Positions 1 to 12,850 are shown, numbered from the stretch's first letter. The stretch is 64,000 nucleotides of DNA from Paramecium tetraurelia (GCF_000165425.1 NW_001799400.1:186001-250000); one strand, 5' to 3'. Notes: generated by a model not told the origin, from the sequence alone. Numbers and translations are program-made.

Positions 1-1723
1 AACTAGTGGTTTGAGTAATTCACAAATGAGATCAGAACTAAGAATTTCGACAACTTAAAAAAATCGAAAAAAGGATATTTAGATACATAATTGAGGAATG
101 CCCATGAAATGTACGTAGGTTTGGGAATCGAGAAAAATAGAGACAGCGCTTTGCAAATCTACAAAAGATTGTCAGAAGAGAGCCATCCAATCGCATAGGC
201 AATAATGGGATAGGTTTTGATGGATGGAGAATTAGGAGAAAAAGATTATGATCAGGTAATGAATTATAACACCACTTGTGGTAGGCTTTTAACTACTTTA
301 AATTGAGTGCAGACCAAGGTCATACATTTAGTGTCTATTGGGCATCCAGATTAATATTAGTAATAAATAACAAGTAATTTTTAGGAAGAGAAAGTATTTG
401 ACAAATTTTTTGAGAAAGACGAACAATAGAGCAGGAAATCAAGTGTGACAACAATCAAAACTAAGGATTGTGATTTAGCTATCAAACTACTAAGGAAAGC
501 TGCAGAATTGAATCACGTGCCATCAATGATATATTTAGGTGATTTGTACACCTCAGGTTTGTAGTTATAAAATTGTAACAATAATAATTTTAAATATTTA
601 TGATAGACTCTTTGGAAAAAGACTACTAAGATGCTGAGTACTTTTATAAGCAAGCTCAAAAAAGGAATTCAGTGGAGGCTACATATAAATTATCTTTGTT
701 GTACTAAGAAATGAGTAAATAAAGTTTAAATAAGGTAAGTAGTTAATTTATACATAAATAGAATAGAAGACAATTAATTTTTCCATTACTCAGTCAAGCC
801 AAGAATCAAGACTATTTACCAGCATTTTACGATCTTGGAATGTTGTTGTTAAATGGTTTAGGGGAGGAATTGCAGGCCAACCCTATAATGGCTGACTTAA
901 TCTTCGAATAAGGTGCATTTAATGGTGATTTTAAGTGTGCCAAAAAATTACTTAATCTTCGTTTTCAAAATTTACAGAGAGAAGAAGGTTAGTTAACTGA
1001 TTTTCTATCTCTGTTGGATTAGTTGGAAGATATTTTGAAGGATCAAACTGTTATTAATTATATGAGGGGGAAGATTTACTATAAGGGTATATCATGCGAG
1101 AAAAATTTGTAAAAAGCGGTCGAATAATTTAGGTATTTGAATGAAATGAAAATAGAATAGGATCATGGAGGGGATGTCTAAAATGCAAAGCTTAATTGGA
1201 GAAAATATTTAAAGATAAGGAGGATTTGCCAACTAGCTCACCATAGTCATCGATTCAGAAACTAAATATTTAAGGAGGGTTTATTGATTAAGTCAAATTG
1301 AGCGATTAGAGAAAAGCATATCAAATACAGAAAGGGAAGGTTTCATTAAATAATAAATCAATTCCTTTTGAATAAGAGAATCAATCAACTAGACAGGATA
1401 GACATACAATAATGACAATAAGCATAGTTAAACCCAATGAAGCCAATGATCCAGACAGAAAAAGAGGGGGATCTGAATATCATAGTTTCAAAAGGGCAGA
1501 AAGCGGCGTCATGCTTTCCTAATTAAAACTACAAATTCAATCGCCTTAATAATAATCATCCACCAGATTTGAACAATAACAGTAGTCTTAATATGGATCT
1601 CCTCGTCAACCCTCATTAATTAACATCTCTTCAAATTCTTCGAAGAAAGACCTCTTTAATTTTAGTAAATTTCCTAGTCATTCATCTATTAATTCTTCAA
1701 AATATCTATTTAACTAACCTTGA
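1..1723 (+). CDS. Sel1-repeat (TPR-like) protein, 5' end outside the window
   Basis: The frame is open from the window edge to TGA at 1721-1723 once TAA/TAG are read as Gln and small introns are removed. Two introns are clear: 256-284 (29 nt) and 360-384 (25 nt); a longer one is likely around 557-604. The early part contains Sel1-type repeats, for example 'YFKLSADQGHTFSVYWASRL' and 'AAELNHVPSMIYLGDLY', with the alternating small and aromatic residues typical of this solenoid. The C-terminal part is rich in Ser, Gln and Asn and looks disordered. Sel1 proteins usually act as adaptor scaffolds; no specific partner can be read from the sequence. The start codon is not in the window. Confidence 0.75.
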
Positions 1724-1771
1724 ATTTAGCATATTAACTCAAACTTTTATTATATTTTATTTATTTATAAA

Positions 1772-2607
1772 ATGGAATCGCCTCAATAAAGAAAAGAAAA
1801 TGAAGAGCACCAAAATGAAGTTCAATAACCACAGACACATCTAATTCAACTAGACGTAGAAGAAACCTATGAACCCCCAATAAAAAGGCCAGCCCCAAAA
1901 ACATTCGGAGATTTAACAATCATATTTATTTTCGAGACCATAGGAACAGGATTATTCGCATATGGCATAGTGGCATCTAATGGATCTGATATCTTGATTG
2001 CTGCTTATTTGTATGCAGCAATATTTTTAACATGCAAATTTACAGGTGGCCATGTCAATCCAGCAGTGTCATTCAGCTTCTATTGTGATGATACTATTAG
2101 TTCATGGACATTGAGAATCTATTGGACTGCTCAATTATTAGGTGCAGTTGGAGGTGCTTGGATTGCTTATTTAATATTGGGAGTAGTGACATCTCCTAGT
2201 ATTAAGAGTACAAACATAGAGTGGATGCTTGCTGATTTGTGTGGAGAAGTACTTACATCACCTTAATTTAGGCTTTTGGAACCTTTATGTTTGTTCTATT
2301 CATACACATTCAAGTTCATGAATAAACACGTTAGACCAATAATGACATTGCAGGCATCGCTTGGATTTCATTGGCTCTATTCTTTTCTAGATAGTTATCA
2401 TCACATTCTGGAGGTATTTCATACTCTTCTATTTAAGGTTGCCTGAATCCAGCTATGGGTGTGGGATTGGAATTATTTGAAGCATTCTGGTTGAATGACA
2501 CAACTAAATTAGCTAATTTTTGGGTGTTTCTATTTGCTCCACTGTTTGGGGCATATATAGCATCGATTTTCTACAATTCAATATATTTGCCTTTATTAAA
2601 AAAATGA
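1772..2607 (+). CDS. Aquaporin / MIP-family channel
   Basis: A membrane channel for water or small neutral solutes. After a 23-nt intron (2249-2271) and a second near 2415-2438 are removed, the protein has about 260 residues with several hydrophobic helices. Both MIP half-helix signatures are visible: 'GGHVNPAVS' in the first half and 'GGCLNPAMG' in the second, each with NPA. The N-terminus is about 45 residues of charged and Gln-rich cytosolic sequence. The frame starts at ATG 1772 and stops at TGA 2605. A second, clearly different aquaporin lies at 53645-54404. Whether it carries water, glycerol or another solute cannot be decided here. Confidence 0.92.
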
Positions 2608-2626
2608 GACATATATAAATTTAATT

Positions 2627-4642
2627 ATGGAGTAATATATTGATCACGAACTTACAATCCAACAATTCTTCAAGTAGCATCAAATAACATCACCTTTACT
2701 CTCCCAACTCAAAAGGGAGTTCGGTATCATCAAGCATCCCACTTTTATAATGAATAATTTGCTCTAAGTAATTTAATAGCAATTATTTAGATCATCCAAC
2801 ACAAAAAACATTTAACATGCATCGAAGCACCAAAATAGAGTGGAAGAACTATGTCATGTCTTTTGATTATTTTGGATTACTTCCTGAAATCTTTAGATCA
2901 CTTCACTCCAGACGAAGAAGTAAGAATTAACCACATTTATCATAGAATGGATATTATTTGCTTATTACCTCAGCAAGCAGGGAATAATCAGCACATTGCA
3001 AATCCGTTGTTCAAAAATTGTTAGACAATTATCTTTAAGAAATTGCCTTACTTGATATTAATTCACAATTTCCCCTAAATGCAAAAAGTACTTATTACTG
3101 CAAATAATAACTAGATGATCAATACAATATTGTATTGCCTCCAGTAACCTAACCATCTATTTTGTTTGCCACATATTATTCTGTGAGTAAATTAAAGGCT
3201 AGTGGTAAGGTAGACAACAAATGCTTCTAATTTGCTTTATTTGATGATTGCAACCTAGCCACTCTATATGGTGGATAACACTAGTTGGAAACAGTTTCTA
3301 AGTGGATTTCCAAGAATTAATTTACAATTTATATTGGAGATGAAAAATTGATTGAAGTTATACTTGGAAAGGCAATTACAGTTGCTAAAATCGAAGAGGA
3401 TTAGGAAGAGTAAGAATAAGAAGATAGAGTCATTTAATAAACTAATAATGCATTGCCCAATTTGTTTTACTATTTTTATTCAGACTTTACTTAATAATAG
3501 ATAGTCCTTTACATCACTTTGAAACTTAACCTTGTGTAAGGAAAGACACTCATAATAGTATAAAATTTGTTTGAGATTTATTATTTACAATTACTTTTTC
3601 AAAGATGTAATATTGAAAGATATCAAATTTATAACCATGAAAACCCAAAAACACTTAAATATTATACTTTGTCGACTTTCAATACCGGAGTTATCTAAAT
3701 ACTTGTAGCTACTGCAAATGTATTCTTAAGATTTGGAAAATGAATTCTTTGAAAGAAGCAAATAACAAACTAAAAAATCCAAATAACCTTACACTTTAAA
3801 GAAGTTAGATAATATCATTTTGTACAATTTATTGCCAAACGAATTGCCTGATTAAATTTTAAAATCTGTGAGCAATACTGTGTGTATCGTTTCAAATAAT
3901 GAATAAAATGTTGAAACAGTTATGTAGTTTGTAAACACTGAGTATAATAATATTAATTGCAAAGAATATCCAATAAAATAAAATGAAATTGAGGCATTCC
4001 GCTATCGTATAGAAGATACAACCAAAAATATATCTAAGTATTAGGTTAAAATGGCAGAGCAAATAGATTTCAAAAAGAAGATGATCAAGTCACCAGATCT
4101 AGTGGAGTACTTTTAATAGAATTAGAAAGAAAAAGAATTGTTGTAGGATCAAATCGTATAATTAAAGAAGAAGTTGAATAGATCAGCAATATAATTGCCA
4201 TAAGGTATCTCTATATAAAAATGTCTTAGGTCCTGTATCTGAGTATTTGTTACCAGAATTCATCAAGAAGTAAAGGAAGATGCAGGGAGATTAATAGAAG
4301 GTCAAAGTACTTGTGAGAGTTCATGATTAAATTACTGATAAATTGATAAGGAAAAGAAGATTGTTGAATGATGAATAGAATAACAATATGTTGCCTGAGT
4401 AAGAAGAGAAACCTAGAACAAAGAAGCCTGAGAATTAATATGTGACAATCAATTAAGAAGACGAGGATCCTGAATTAGTTGATTCAATCTCGTCTTAAAC
4501 CCATAAGTGGTAAGAAAACATGGAAGTTGAAACATGGATTCAAATTGAAAAAGAGAAACAAGAGGTTGGAAAGGAAGGGAGTCTTCACTACCTGAGTGTA
4601 TATAAATTAATTTATTTAACAATTTTATAGAATGTTATATGA
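2627..4642 (+). CDS. Degenerate DEAD-box helicase homologue, DDX56/Dbp9-like
   Basis: DDX56/Dbp9 proteins are RNA helicases of large-ribosomal-subunit assembly in the nucleolus. The family is recognised from the C-terminal half ('QGKTLIIVQNLFEIYYLQLL', 'STFNTGVIQILVAT') and the family tail ('AFRYRIEDTTKNISKY', then a 'PVSEYLLPE' block like the usual PDYL motif). ATPase motifs are eroded: motif I reads 'APKQSGRT' instead of AxxGxGKT (2824-2850), the DEAD box is replaced by DDCN near 3241, and no ARGxDF or HRxGRxxR motif is seen. Introns include 2768-2790 and one near 4206-4230. Between about 3720 and 3750 the frame must shift by one base and no convincing intron does this, so a frameshift or pseudogene is possible. 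The last residues before TGA 4640 are uncertain. Confidence 0.6.
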
Positions 4643-4664
4643 TATATAAATGCTCATGAATAAA

Positions 4665-7516
4665 TCATTAATCTTTTGGTTGATTAGTTAAAACTTCTTT
4701 GAATGAAAATGGCATAAATTTGATGCCATCAGCTTTATAGAATTTGCCTTAGAATTCTACCCATTGCAATCTTAGAGCATGTAAGAAACATTCCATAAGA
4801 TCCATGCACATTAAAACTATCATACATAAATATATATACCTCCAATAGTGCAATGTAGAAATACAGGCCAACCAATGACTAAGATAATTACATTTCCATC
4901 TTCAATTCCTGCACCAATACACTTCTCGAAAAACACTTTAGCCAATTGTCCATGTGCTAACGATAAAGCCCATAAACGCAAATATGATGCAGTATTACTA
5001 ATAGAACCAAGAACGAATTCGATGGTTTCAATAATTTAATGTACAGCAAGTTCTCCAATATCAAATTCGTCATGTCCATGTCCGTGATCTCCAGTCTTTT
5101 CTGGTTATTTTGGTAATAATTATTATGGTTAATCTTTCAGTTGATCATCTTCTGCTGCTTACTCTTTGAGTCTCTGTTCTTCCAATTGTTTTCTTCTTAA
5201 TTCCTTCTCTTTTTCCTTTTAGATTAATTACAATCTTAGTTCCTCTGCCAAAGCACTTTAATTAATTGATTTTTAACTCGTTTGCATAGGCAACAGGGGT
5301 TCCTTGCTCTCGTCTTTGGGTTCAAGAGCTTTTGAAGGTTTCTTTTCATGCTTTTTTCCACTATAGTGTTGGATAACCTCAATAATTGGTTTGGGTATAA
5401 GCATCCAAGGAATGCATAAGAATGACCAAAATAGAATAGATTATTAAAGAGATTCTTGAGACTCTAAGTCAAATAATGGTTTTCCTTCTGTGGTACCTCC
5501 TTGTAGAGGGATATTGATCATAGCATTGATGATTGATGGAGCCTTATCAGTTCTACCTTCCCAACTCTATCCCCACTTCAACATGATCATTATTCCCATG
5601 TAACCAAAAGTAATACACATAAATATCATTTGTGGAAGGAATTCACAAATAAAGGATAAGTAATCCTTGAAATATAGATTATTGACTCCTTTTAAGAGAA
5701 TACCAAAAATCATTTGAGAGACTCCGTAAATGATTGCAAACTTCATCTTGAAAGAATTGAAGAAGTTCAATTCATTGCTTGCTATATACCATTTAGGATC
5801 AAATCCAATGGGGTAGGTACATCCTTGAATATAAACAGTTTCTTCAGAATCAGGGACATTTTCAAAGCAACTTCCAAATATATTCCAAGTCAAAGACATG
5901 AAATCATTATAGATAATACCACAATAGAGTGCACACAAACCCATCAGTAGGAATAAATATCTAACCTAAACTAAAGCAGCATAATCGGGTAGTTTTTTTA
6001 AAGTGTCAGCATTTTTGACTAAAAGGAATGCTAAAATAAACAGAACTCCTCCATGACCAATATCTCCAAACATAATACCAAACATGAAAGGGAAAAACAT
6101 AACAGCAAACATTCCAGGGTTCACTTCCTTATATCTGGGGATTCCATAAGTGTTAACAATTTCTTAGAATACATTATTGAATTCATTTATCTTAAAGTAA
6201 GTGGGTGTAAGCACTTTCTCAGGTGGTTCCAACTCAATAATTTATCCGACTGAAGTATTACTTTGGGAAACGCTCAATTGGTGTAGCATATGATGCAATT
6301 CCCCTTCCACATGTTTGGGTGCCCAAAAGAACCCAATGTAAATTCTTTCCTTTTGATAAAGATAGTTTAAATTTGTATATAGTGTTTTCTCTTTGACCAT
6401 CAATAATTTACTCATTTCCAACAGTGATATTTTCAGTTATGGCTATATTTAAGCATATTCCAATAATAGTTCCTTTATTTTACCAGATGTCAATCTCAAT
6501 AACTAAAGGATTAATGGGATATTACATTATCGCATTCATCTAAAGAGCGATCCAACTCTAATGTTTTTTAGACTAGGAGTTAAGGATCATCTGGAAGAAC
6601 AAATTTGGCACAATTGAATGAATCACATATTTTATTGAGTTTGGCTCTCAAAAAGTCTTGTCCTCCTCCTCCTCCTGTGTATACAATCAAAAAGACTGTT
6701 CTTTACTTTTCCAAATTCTTTGCAGCTGACTTGTCGGAATCCAAGTTGCCTGTCTCTAATGAAGAATCAATTCGCGAATATTCTATGTCTGATAACACAA
6801 TCCAGGCATTTCCTTTTGATGCTCTGAACACCATTCTTTTAAAACGATTAGCTTCTACTCTGTCAACTACTCCCACCAAATAATTCAGATTGTAAACTAT
6901 TGTCATTATTACATACAAATTATACGTGGTTGTGCTACCTTCTGTTGCTCTGGTACTCCACCAATCTATGGGTTTATAGCCACATTCCTTCCCTTTGTGT
7001 AATATGTTGGACCTAACACTTCCTTTGATTTTATCAAGACAGCCTTGTGTTCAAATAAGGTGTTTTTGCGAACAGAGATTTGCTCTAAATTTTGAATCTG
7101 TTCTATCAATTGAGCTTTAAGATCGAGACAAATAATTACAATATTTTTCATCCAAAGTGCTCTCAATCAGATCAAACCATTTATCTTCACTTTAGTTTAT
7201 TTCCTTTGTGTACAAGGTCATTCTTTCTAAGAATTATTAATAATCAGAGCATTTCAGATTCTTTATTTTGTACTTCAGCATTTCAACTTCCAATACGTTC
7301 AATTTACTGATCACTTCATCAGCCCTTCTTATGTACTGATAAAAAGGCCTATTCACTTGAGGCTCATCTGGAGACATATCCACAACTTAGACCTTAAATA
7401 AATATTCCATTCCCTACCATACTCAATTTTCCCATCTCATTAAACACTTCCCAGGCACTCTCCTTTGGCACTATTATCTAATAGTATGCCATTGTCTCTG
7501 ATCTAAAGAAACTCAT
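4665..7516 (-). CDS. V-type H+-ATPase subunit a (Vo, about 100 kDa)
   Basis: Subunit a forms the proton half-channels of the vacuolar ATPase on acidic organelles, including contractile-vacuole and food-vacuole membranes in ciliates. The start '[20 protein letters not shown]' is the family N-terminus. The C-terminal membrane domain contains '[19 protein letters not shown]', with the essential channel arginine, and ends '[16 protein letters not shown]' and 'KFMPFSF' as in other a subunits. The stop is the TGA at 4667-4665. The coding span holds several small introns, and its length of about 2.85 kb fits an 850-900 residue protein. A run of five glycines lies at about 6660-6675, where other a subunits have a shorter loop. 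Paramecium is known to encode many a-subunit isoforms; which one this is cannot be told. Confidence 0.93.
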
Positions 7517-7546
7517 CAATAAGATATAAAAAATATTTATGTTAAT

Positions 7547-8161
7547 TCAAGAAGCATAATTTAATTATAATCTTTTTATTTAAATAAGCCTCTATTACAT
7601 CTCCTTTAAACATCTCAGAAGCTCAGATTCCATTCCCTAAACTCAAGGATCTTCCAAAGTTAATTGTAAATGCATCAGTTCCTACATTTAACTTATTTCA
7701 GTTTTTGCATGAACCATTTACTTAAAAGTTGATCCACTATAACAGTCTTAATCCAATGATAACATCTATACATAATTAAAGAGAATCTACTTTTCATCAT
7801 CTGGACTTAAATAGTTTTTAAATTAATATTGTATGGTTTGTTTAATTTGAACATTATATCAAAGGATTAATTAGAGAAATGATTTTCCAACATATATGCT
7901 AGCAATCTAACTTTCTATCGAAATTTCACTATTTTATAAATCAATTTCCTCATTAAATTAAGTGCATTTAGATCAGTATTTCTTGATTCTCTAAAATTTC
8001 TGAATACGATAATTTCAAATCCGATTGTAATTTCTTTGAAAATTCTCAATCGATTGAAGGCTTCAATAATCAAAAGATACTTTAGATGATTTAGATGATC
8101 CTATAGTTAAAGCCTTCCTTTTTAATTAATAAAAGAAATCAAATCTAGCTATATTATGCAT
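7547..8161 (-). CDS. Unknown multi-intron protein
   Basis: The minus strand gives protein-like segments rich in Gln, Ser, Glu and Lys: an N-terminus 'MHNIARFDFFYQLKRKALTI', then 'KLQSDLKLSYSEILENQEIL', 'NSEISIESQIASIYVGKSF', 'SPDDEKQILFNYVQMLSLDQ' and a C-terminal 'MESELLRCLKEMQQRLIQIK' ending at TGA 7549-7547. They lie in different frames, so at least four introns are needed and not all splice sites could be placed; one would have to be about 47 nt, long for this genome. The gene lies 30 bp upstream of the V-ATPase start on the same strand and is divergent from ABCE1. I do not recognise a domain. It could be a degraded copy of a real gene. Confidence 0.45.
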
Positions 8162-8280
8162 AGAGATTGATGATTATAATAAGTGATGAACTGGCTTTAA
8201 TTGTTCCTAGATTGTAGAAATCTAATTATAGGAATATTTTTATTGATAAAGAAATATAAATTAATTAAAGAATTTAATTA

Positions 8281-10130
8281 ATGGAAGAATCAAAGTTAAG
8301 AATTGCAATTATCAATAAAGACAGATGTAAACCATAGCGTTGTGCTTTGGAATGCAAGAAGAATTGCCCAATTAATAAGAGTGAGAAATTGTGTATAGAG
8401 GTTACAAAGCAAAGCAAAACATGCACAATAAATGAATCATTGTGCATCGGATGTGCCATATGTGTAAAGAAATGCCCATTCAAAGCAATCATGATTATTA
8501 ATTTACCCAAAGATTTATCTAAAGAATTGACTCACTAATATGGAGCAAACTCATTCAAATTGCATAGATTGCCAACACCTAGACCAGGATAAGTCTTAGG
8601 ATTAGTTGGAACCAATGGTATTGGAAAGTCAACTGCATTGTAAATTCTAAGTGGAAAAGTGCAACCTAATTTGGGTTTATATAAAGAGCCACCTTCTTAA
8701 GAATAGATCTTAAAGTATTTTAGAGGTAGTGAATTACAGAGCTATTTACAAAAAGTATTTGAGGGTAAGGTCAAGGCTGTTAATTAAACCATAATATGTA
8801 GATTCTATTGGTAAGGCAGTCAAAGGGAAAGTTGGAGATGTTATTAAGAACAAGGATAAATTGAATAGAGCAGATTAATTGTTGAAGGATTTAGAGTTGA
8901 ATCATTTATTGGATAGAGAAATAAGTATGTTGTCAGGAGGTGAATTGTAAAGATTTGCAATTTTGATGGCTTGTATTTCAGAAAGTGATTGTTTGATGCT
9001 TGATGAACCAACATCTTATTTGGATATCAAATAAAGAGTAGTGGCATCTAGAATCATTAGAAATCAAGTGAGAGATAACAATTATCTTATTGTTGTTGAA
9101 CATGATCTATCCATTTTAGATTATCTCTCAGATTTTATTTGTTGTCTTTATGGTGAATAAACAGCTTATGGTATAGTGACAATGCCTTTTTCAGTTAGAG
9201 AAGGTATCAATATATTCTTGGCTGGATTTGTACCAACTGAAAATATGAGATTCAGAGACTATGAATTAAATTTCAAGATATCAGATAATTTAGAAATGTT
9301 GGAGAACCAAAAACAAAAGAAAAACTATTAATATCCTGACATGAAGAAAGTGTAAGGAGAATTTTCATTGTAAATCAAGGCAGGAGGTTTCAATAATTCA
9401 GAAATTGTTGTCTTATTGGGAGAAAATGGAACTGGAAAAACTACATTCATCAAAATGTTGGCAGGAAAGGATAAAGATGCTGTTGATGTTCCCAGATTGA
9501 GTGTCAGTTACAAACCATAAATGATTGCACCAACATTCGATGGAACTGTTTAAGAGTTATTCAGATCTAAATTACAAGATAGTCATAGAAATCCTTAATT
9601 CCAAACTGATGTGTATAAACCATTGAGAATTGAAGACTTGGAGGATAATGAGGTTAAGAAATTGTCAGGAGGTGAATTGTAAAGAGTCGCTTTGATTCTT
9701 GCTTTAGGTAAACCAGCTGAGGTTTATCTATTGGATGAACCCTCTGCCTATTTAGATGCAGAGTAAAGAGTTGCCACATCTAAATTGATTAAAAGATATA
9801 TTATGAATACTAAAAGAGCAGGATTCGTTGTTGAACATGATTTCATTATGGCAACTTATTTGGCAGATAAGTAATCACATTATTCTATATCTCAAGAGTC
9901 GTAGTCTATGATGGCGTACCAGGCAAAGCTTGTGTTGCTAATGCACCTGAAGATTTATTGACAGGAATGAACAAGTTCTTGAATGTGCTTAATATTACAT
10001 TTAGAAGAGGTATACTCACTTTTATTAATGTTTAGATCCAACCAACTTTAGACCAAGAATCAATAAAATGGATTCTATTTTGGATAGAGAGTAGAAACAA
10101 AGTGGTAACTATTTCTGTTTAGATGAATGA
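8281..10130 (+). CDS. ABCE1: ABCE1/RLI1 ribosome-recycling ATPase
   Basis: ABCE1 splits terminated ribosomes and is essential in eukaryotes and archaea. The N-terminal ferredoxin-like domain carries eight cysteines in two clusters ('[11 protein letters not shown]' and '[12 protein letters not shown]') for two 4Fe-4S centres. Two ABC domains follow, with Walker A 'GTNGIGKST' and 'GENGTGKTT', signatures 'LSGGELQRFA' and 'LSGGELQRVA', and Walker B/D-loop '[11 protein letters not shown]' and '[11 protein letters not shown]'. All catalytic motifs are intact. At least two introns are present, near 8786-8815 and at 10013-10038. The C-terminus '[20 protein letters not shown]' is typical. TGA is at 10128. 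The start at 8281 is the first ATG and gives the canonical N-terminus. Confidence 0.96.
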
Positions 10131-10172
10131 AAAATTCTTTTAAATTTACATAAATTATAAGTATATTTTAAA

Positions 10173-11157
10173 ATGTTAGTGGGACTTAATAAATTCGGAT
10201 TTTCTTTTGATAAAAAAATAGGGAGTGGTTCCTTTGGTCAAATATTTTTAGGTACAACTTATTGAATAATCTTTTTAGGAACAAGCAAATAAACTGGACA
10301 AGATGTAGCCATTAAATTAGTATGACTACTTTATTTATCTAGGAAGCCGTTACAAATAAACATCCATAATTAATCTTCGAGGGCAAGATCTATAAAGTAT
10401 TGCAAGGAGGAAGTAAATCAATTAAATATCAATTAAGTGGGGATTCCATAATCTTATTGGGTTGGAAGTGAAGGAGAATACAATATATTAGTGATGGAAC
10501 TACTTGGTCCAAATCTAGAAGATCTATTCAACTCGTGCAAAAGACACTTCTCATTAAAAACAGTCTTAATGATTGCTTAATAGATGCTTTCAAGAATTGA
10601 ATTTATTCATAGCAAAAACCTAATTCATAGAGATATCAAACCTGACAATTTTCTGATTGGATTAACTTAGAAGAGTGATATCATTTATATAATAGACTTT
10701 GGTCTATCTAAGAAATATAGAGATTAGAGAACTAGTAAAATAAATATAATGTTTTTTAGATCTCCATATTCCATATAGAGAAGGTAAAAGTTTAACTGGA
10801 ACAGCTAGATATGCTAGTGTAAATACACATTTAGGAGTTGAGCAAAGCAGAAGAGATGATTTGGAAGCAATTGGATATGTATTAGTTTATTTTTTAAACG
10901 GATAATTGCCATGGTAAGGTTTAAAAACAGATAACAAGAAAGATAAATATGAAAAGATAGCTGAATCTAAGATTGCTACTTCAATTGAAAAATTATGTGA
11001 TGGACTGCCAGAAGAATTTTCTATATATTTCAACTATTGCAAAAGCCTAAAATTCGAAGAGAGACCTGATTATGTTTGGTTAAAAAAATTATTTAAAGAT
11101 CTTTATACAAGAATGAAATATCCAAATGATAATGTTTTTGATTGGACCAAATTATGA
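10173..11157 (+). CDS. Casein kinase 1 family protein kinase
   Basis: A CK1-type Ser/Thr kinase of about 300 residues. The glycine loop '[12 protein letters not shown]', catalytic loop 'HRDIKPDNF' and metal loop '[12 protein letters not shown]' are all intact, followed by the CK1-specific '[19 protein letters not shown]' segment and '[15 protein letters not shown]'. Four to five small introns interrupt the frame; the first two lie after 'GQIFL' and after 'VAIKL', each 23-27 nt. No extended C-terminal tail is present: the protein stops about 30 residues after the kinase domain at TGA 11155. It serves as an internal reference for the degenerate CK1-like gene at 48159-49197. Confidence 0.93.
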
Positions 11158-11208
11158 TTATGTATTTGTCATATATATTTTCTATGGTTAAATTTGAAAT
11201 AATGATTG

Positions 11209-12718
11209 TCAATCTATTTCTCTGATTTATTAATAATAATTTATTTAGTTGAGCTATGAATAATTCCTTATTATAAATATTAAAATGAACTGTAGGATTA
11301 TGTTAATTTTAAAGAGATGCAAAATATAAAATGTATCACTTTCCTTTTTCTTAAGATCTATTAATAAGAAAATTTCCTAGAAATTGTACTTCTTCATTCG
11401 GTCTAATTTATGAATTTAATGTTACTTTTAAAGCTTGATTTAAGTAAGACCTTCAATTAATGCTTCATATAGATCACTATTATCTTTCTAAAGATAAGCA
11501 AAAAGAGAAAAATATTGGTCTGGTTGTTACTATTTCTACTAATCGTTCATATTTTAATAATAATATTTATAATTTATTTTCCACTAAATATAACTCATAT
11601 TAAACCACTTTATAATGTTTACTTTAGTGTTAATAATGAATTTACTTACTCTTATTTTTGTTTTAATTAAGTTTAGAGAGTTAAATGCTAAAAAATAGCT
11701 TAATTATATACCTCTTTCGCTTATTCCACAATGTAGATGTCTGATTTCTCACATTTTCTTTAGCAAGCTTAAGACTTCTGCTCAAAGGTTCTACATGATT
11801 ATGCGAGCTATATAGAGGAAGGTGTGTTACTTTTTCTGTTTCACCTTTGTATAAATTAAATTATTGATTTGTTTTCTCAATAATTTATTGGAATTCTTCT
11901 GCTTTCTATAGATGTGGATTCAAATGAGCTTCCACTAGTGCTTCTTCTTCTTTAATCTTTTGCAATTATTCTTCGGAGCCATCAGATGTACCCAGAGATT
12001 AACTTATATTGTTAATTTATTCAAATATTTTGGTTTCTCTTTCTTTTCTTTATGAATCTTTAAAATAAATAGTGATTAATATTACCTAATTTATTTAGTT
12101 CTTCATCGAAGATTTTATCTCTTTTTTCAACATGTTCTTGAATTTCTTTCATTTTTTCTTTCAAAGCCTCATTCTCAGCTTAACTTTTGTGTTTGGCATT
12201 AGAGACTTCTTCCATTTTAGTGGAGATGTCTTTGATTTCTTATTGGAATCCTTCAACCAACTCTGTTTTCTTTTATTTTTCCTCATCAACTACTTTGCTG
12301 TATTTTTCTTAATATTCATTTAATTGATTAGTTTGAGTATTTCTGAAAGTTTCTAAAGTTTTAATTTGATTCTTCAATTTTGAATTTTCATTTAAAACTT
12401 GATTTAGATTGTTACAATTACCTTTTTCTTTATCTTGGGTAGCAATCTCAAATTTCTTTGCTGAGAATAAAGCCTCTTTGTGTGCTGTTTTACTTTCATT
12501 GATGATTTTTTTTAATTTGGTAATCAAAGCTGTCTTGTCCTCCAAGCTATCGAGCTGACTCTTTTGAATTTTAGTTTATTTAGAAATTTTTTTGAATTCA
12601 TCATCTCCTCTGAAACGTTGATGAAATTCATCTAAACTTTACTCTAAAATAGCTTAAATGACTTACTAGTATACAATTCTTTGATTTAAGCAAAGAGGTC
12701 GAAAACTGTAAGGTTCAT
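11209..12718 (-). CDS. Taxilin-like coiled-coil protein
   Basis: The gene encodes an almost continuous coiled coil of about 450 residues. The central part, with 'KTELVEGFQQEIKDISTKME' and 'ENEALKEKMKEIQEHVEKRD', matches the taxilin (myosin-like coiled-coil) pattern of a short leading linker and repeated Glu/Lys heptads, and the later 'NQQFNLYKGETEK' fits the taxilin 'KSNEVF..YK.EM' region. Taxilins bind syntaxins or centrosomal microtubules and act in vesicle traffic. Introns of 23-24 nt can be placed near the 5' end (about 12660) and in the 3' third. The 3' end is uncertain: the frame reaches TGA 11211-11209 but the last 60-80 residues are of lower quality. A different coiled-coil family cannot be excluded. 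Confidence 0.55.
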
Positions 12719-12779
12719 ATATTATTTTTGAAATTTTATTATCCAAAATTAAAGAAAATATTCAAAATACAAAAATTAT

Positions 12780-12850
12780 ATATTATTGATCAGAACTGGC
12801 GAAGATTGTCGACAACTTTAATTTACGAAGTCGGAATACTTGATCATCAC
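12780..12850. other. Possible structured non-coding element between genes
   Basis: Between the taxilin-like gene and TVP23 is an island noticeably richer in G and C than its surroundings. It is bounded by two copies of TGATCA (about 12787 and 12840) and contains the palindrome TTGTCGACAA. About 50 bp further on, ACCC-AGATTGT-GGGT can form a hairpin. This could be a small RNA or a shared promoter element. I could not match it to tRNA, spliceosomal RNA or U3 consensus, so no name is given. Confidence 0.2.

Noticed and set aside
7587-7983. A plus-strand open frame upstream of ABCE1
   Set aside because: It has no initiator, a pyrimidine-rich coding strand unlike neighbours, and an unlikely amino-acid mix. 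The minus strand gives a start, Gln/Glu-rich segments and a clean TGA.
8274-8510. Minus-strand frame across the ABCE1 iron-sulfur domain
   Set aside because: Antisense shadow of an unmistakable conserved gene.
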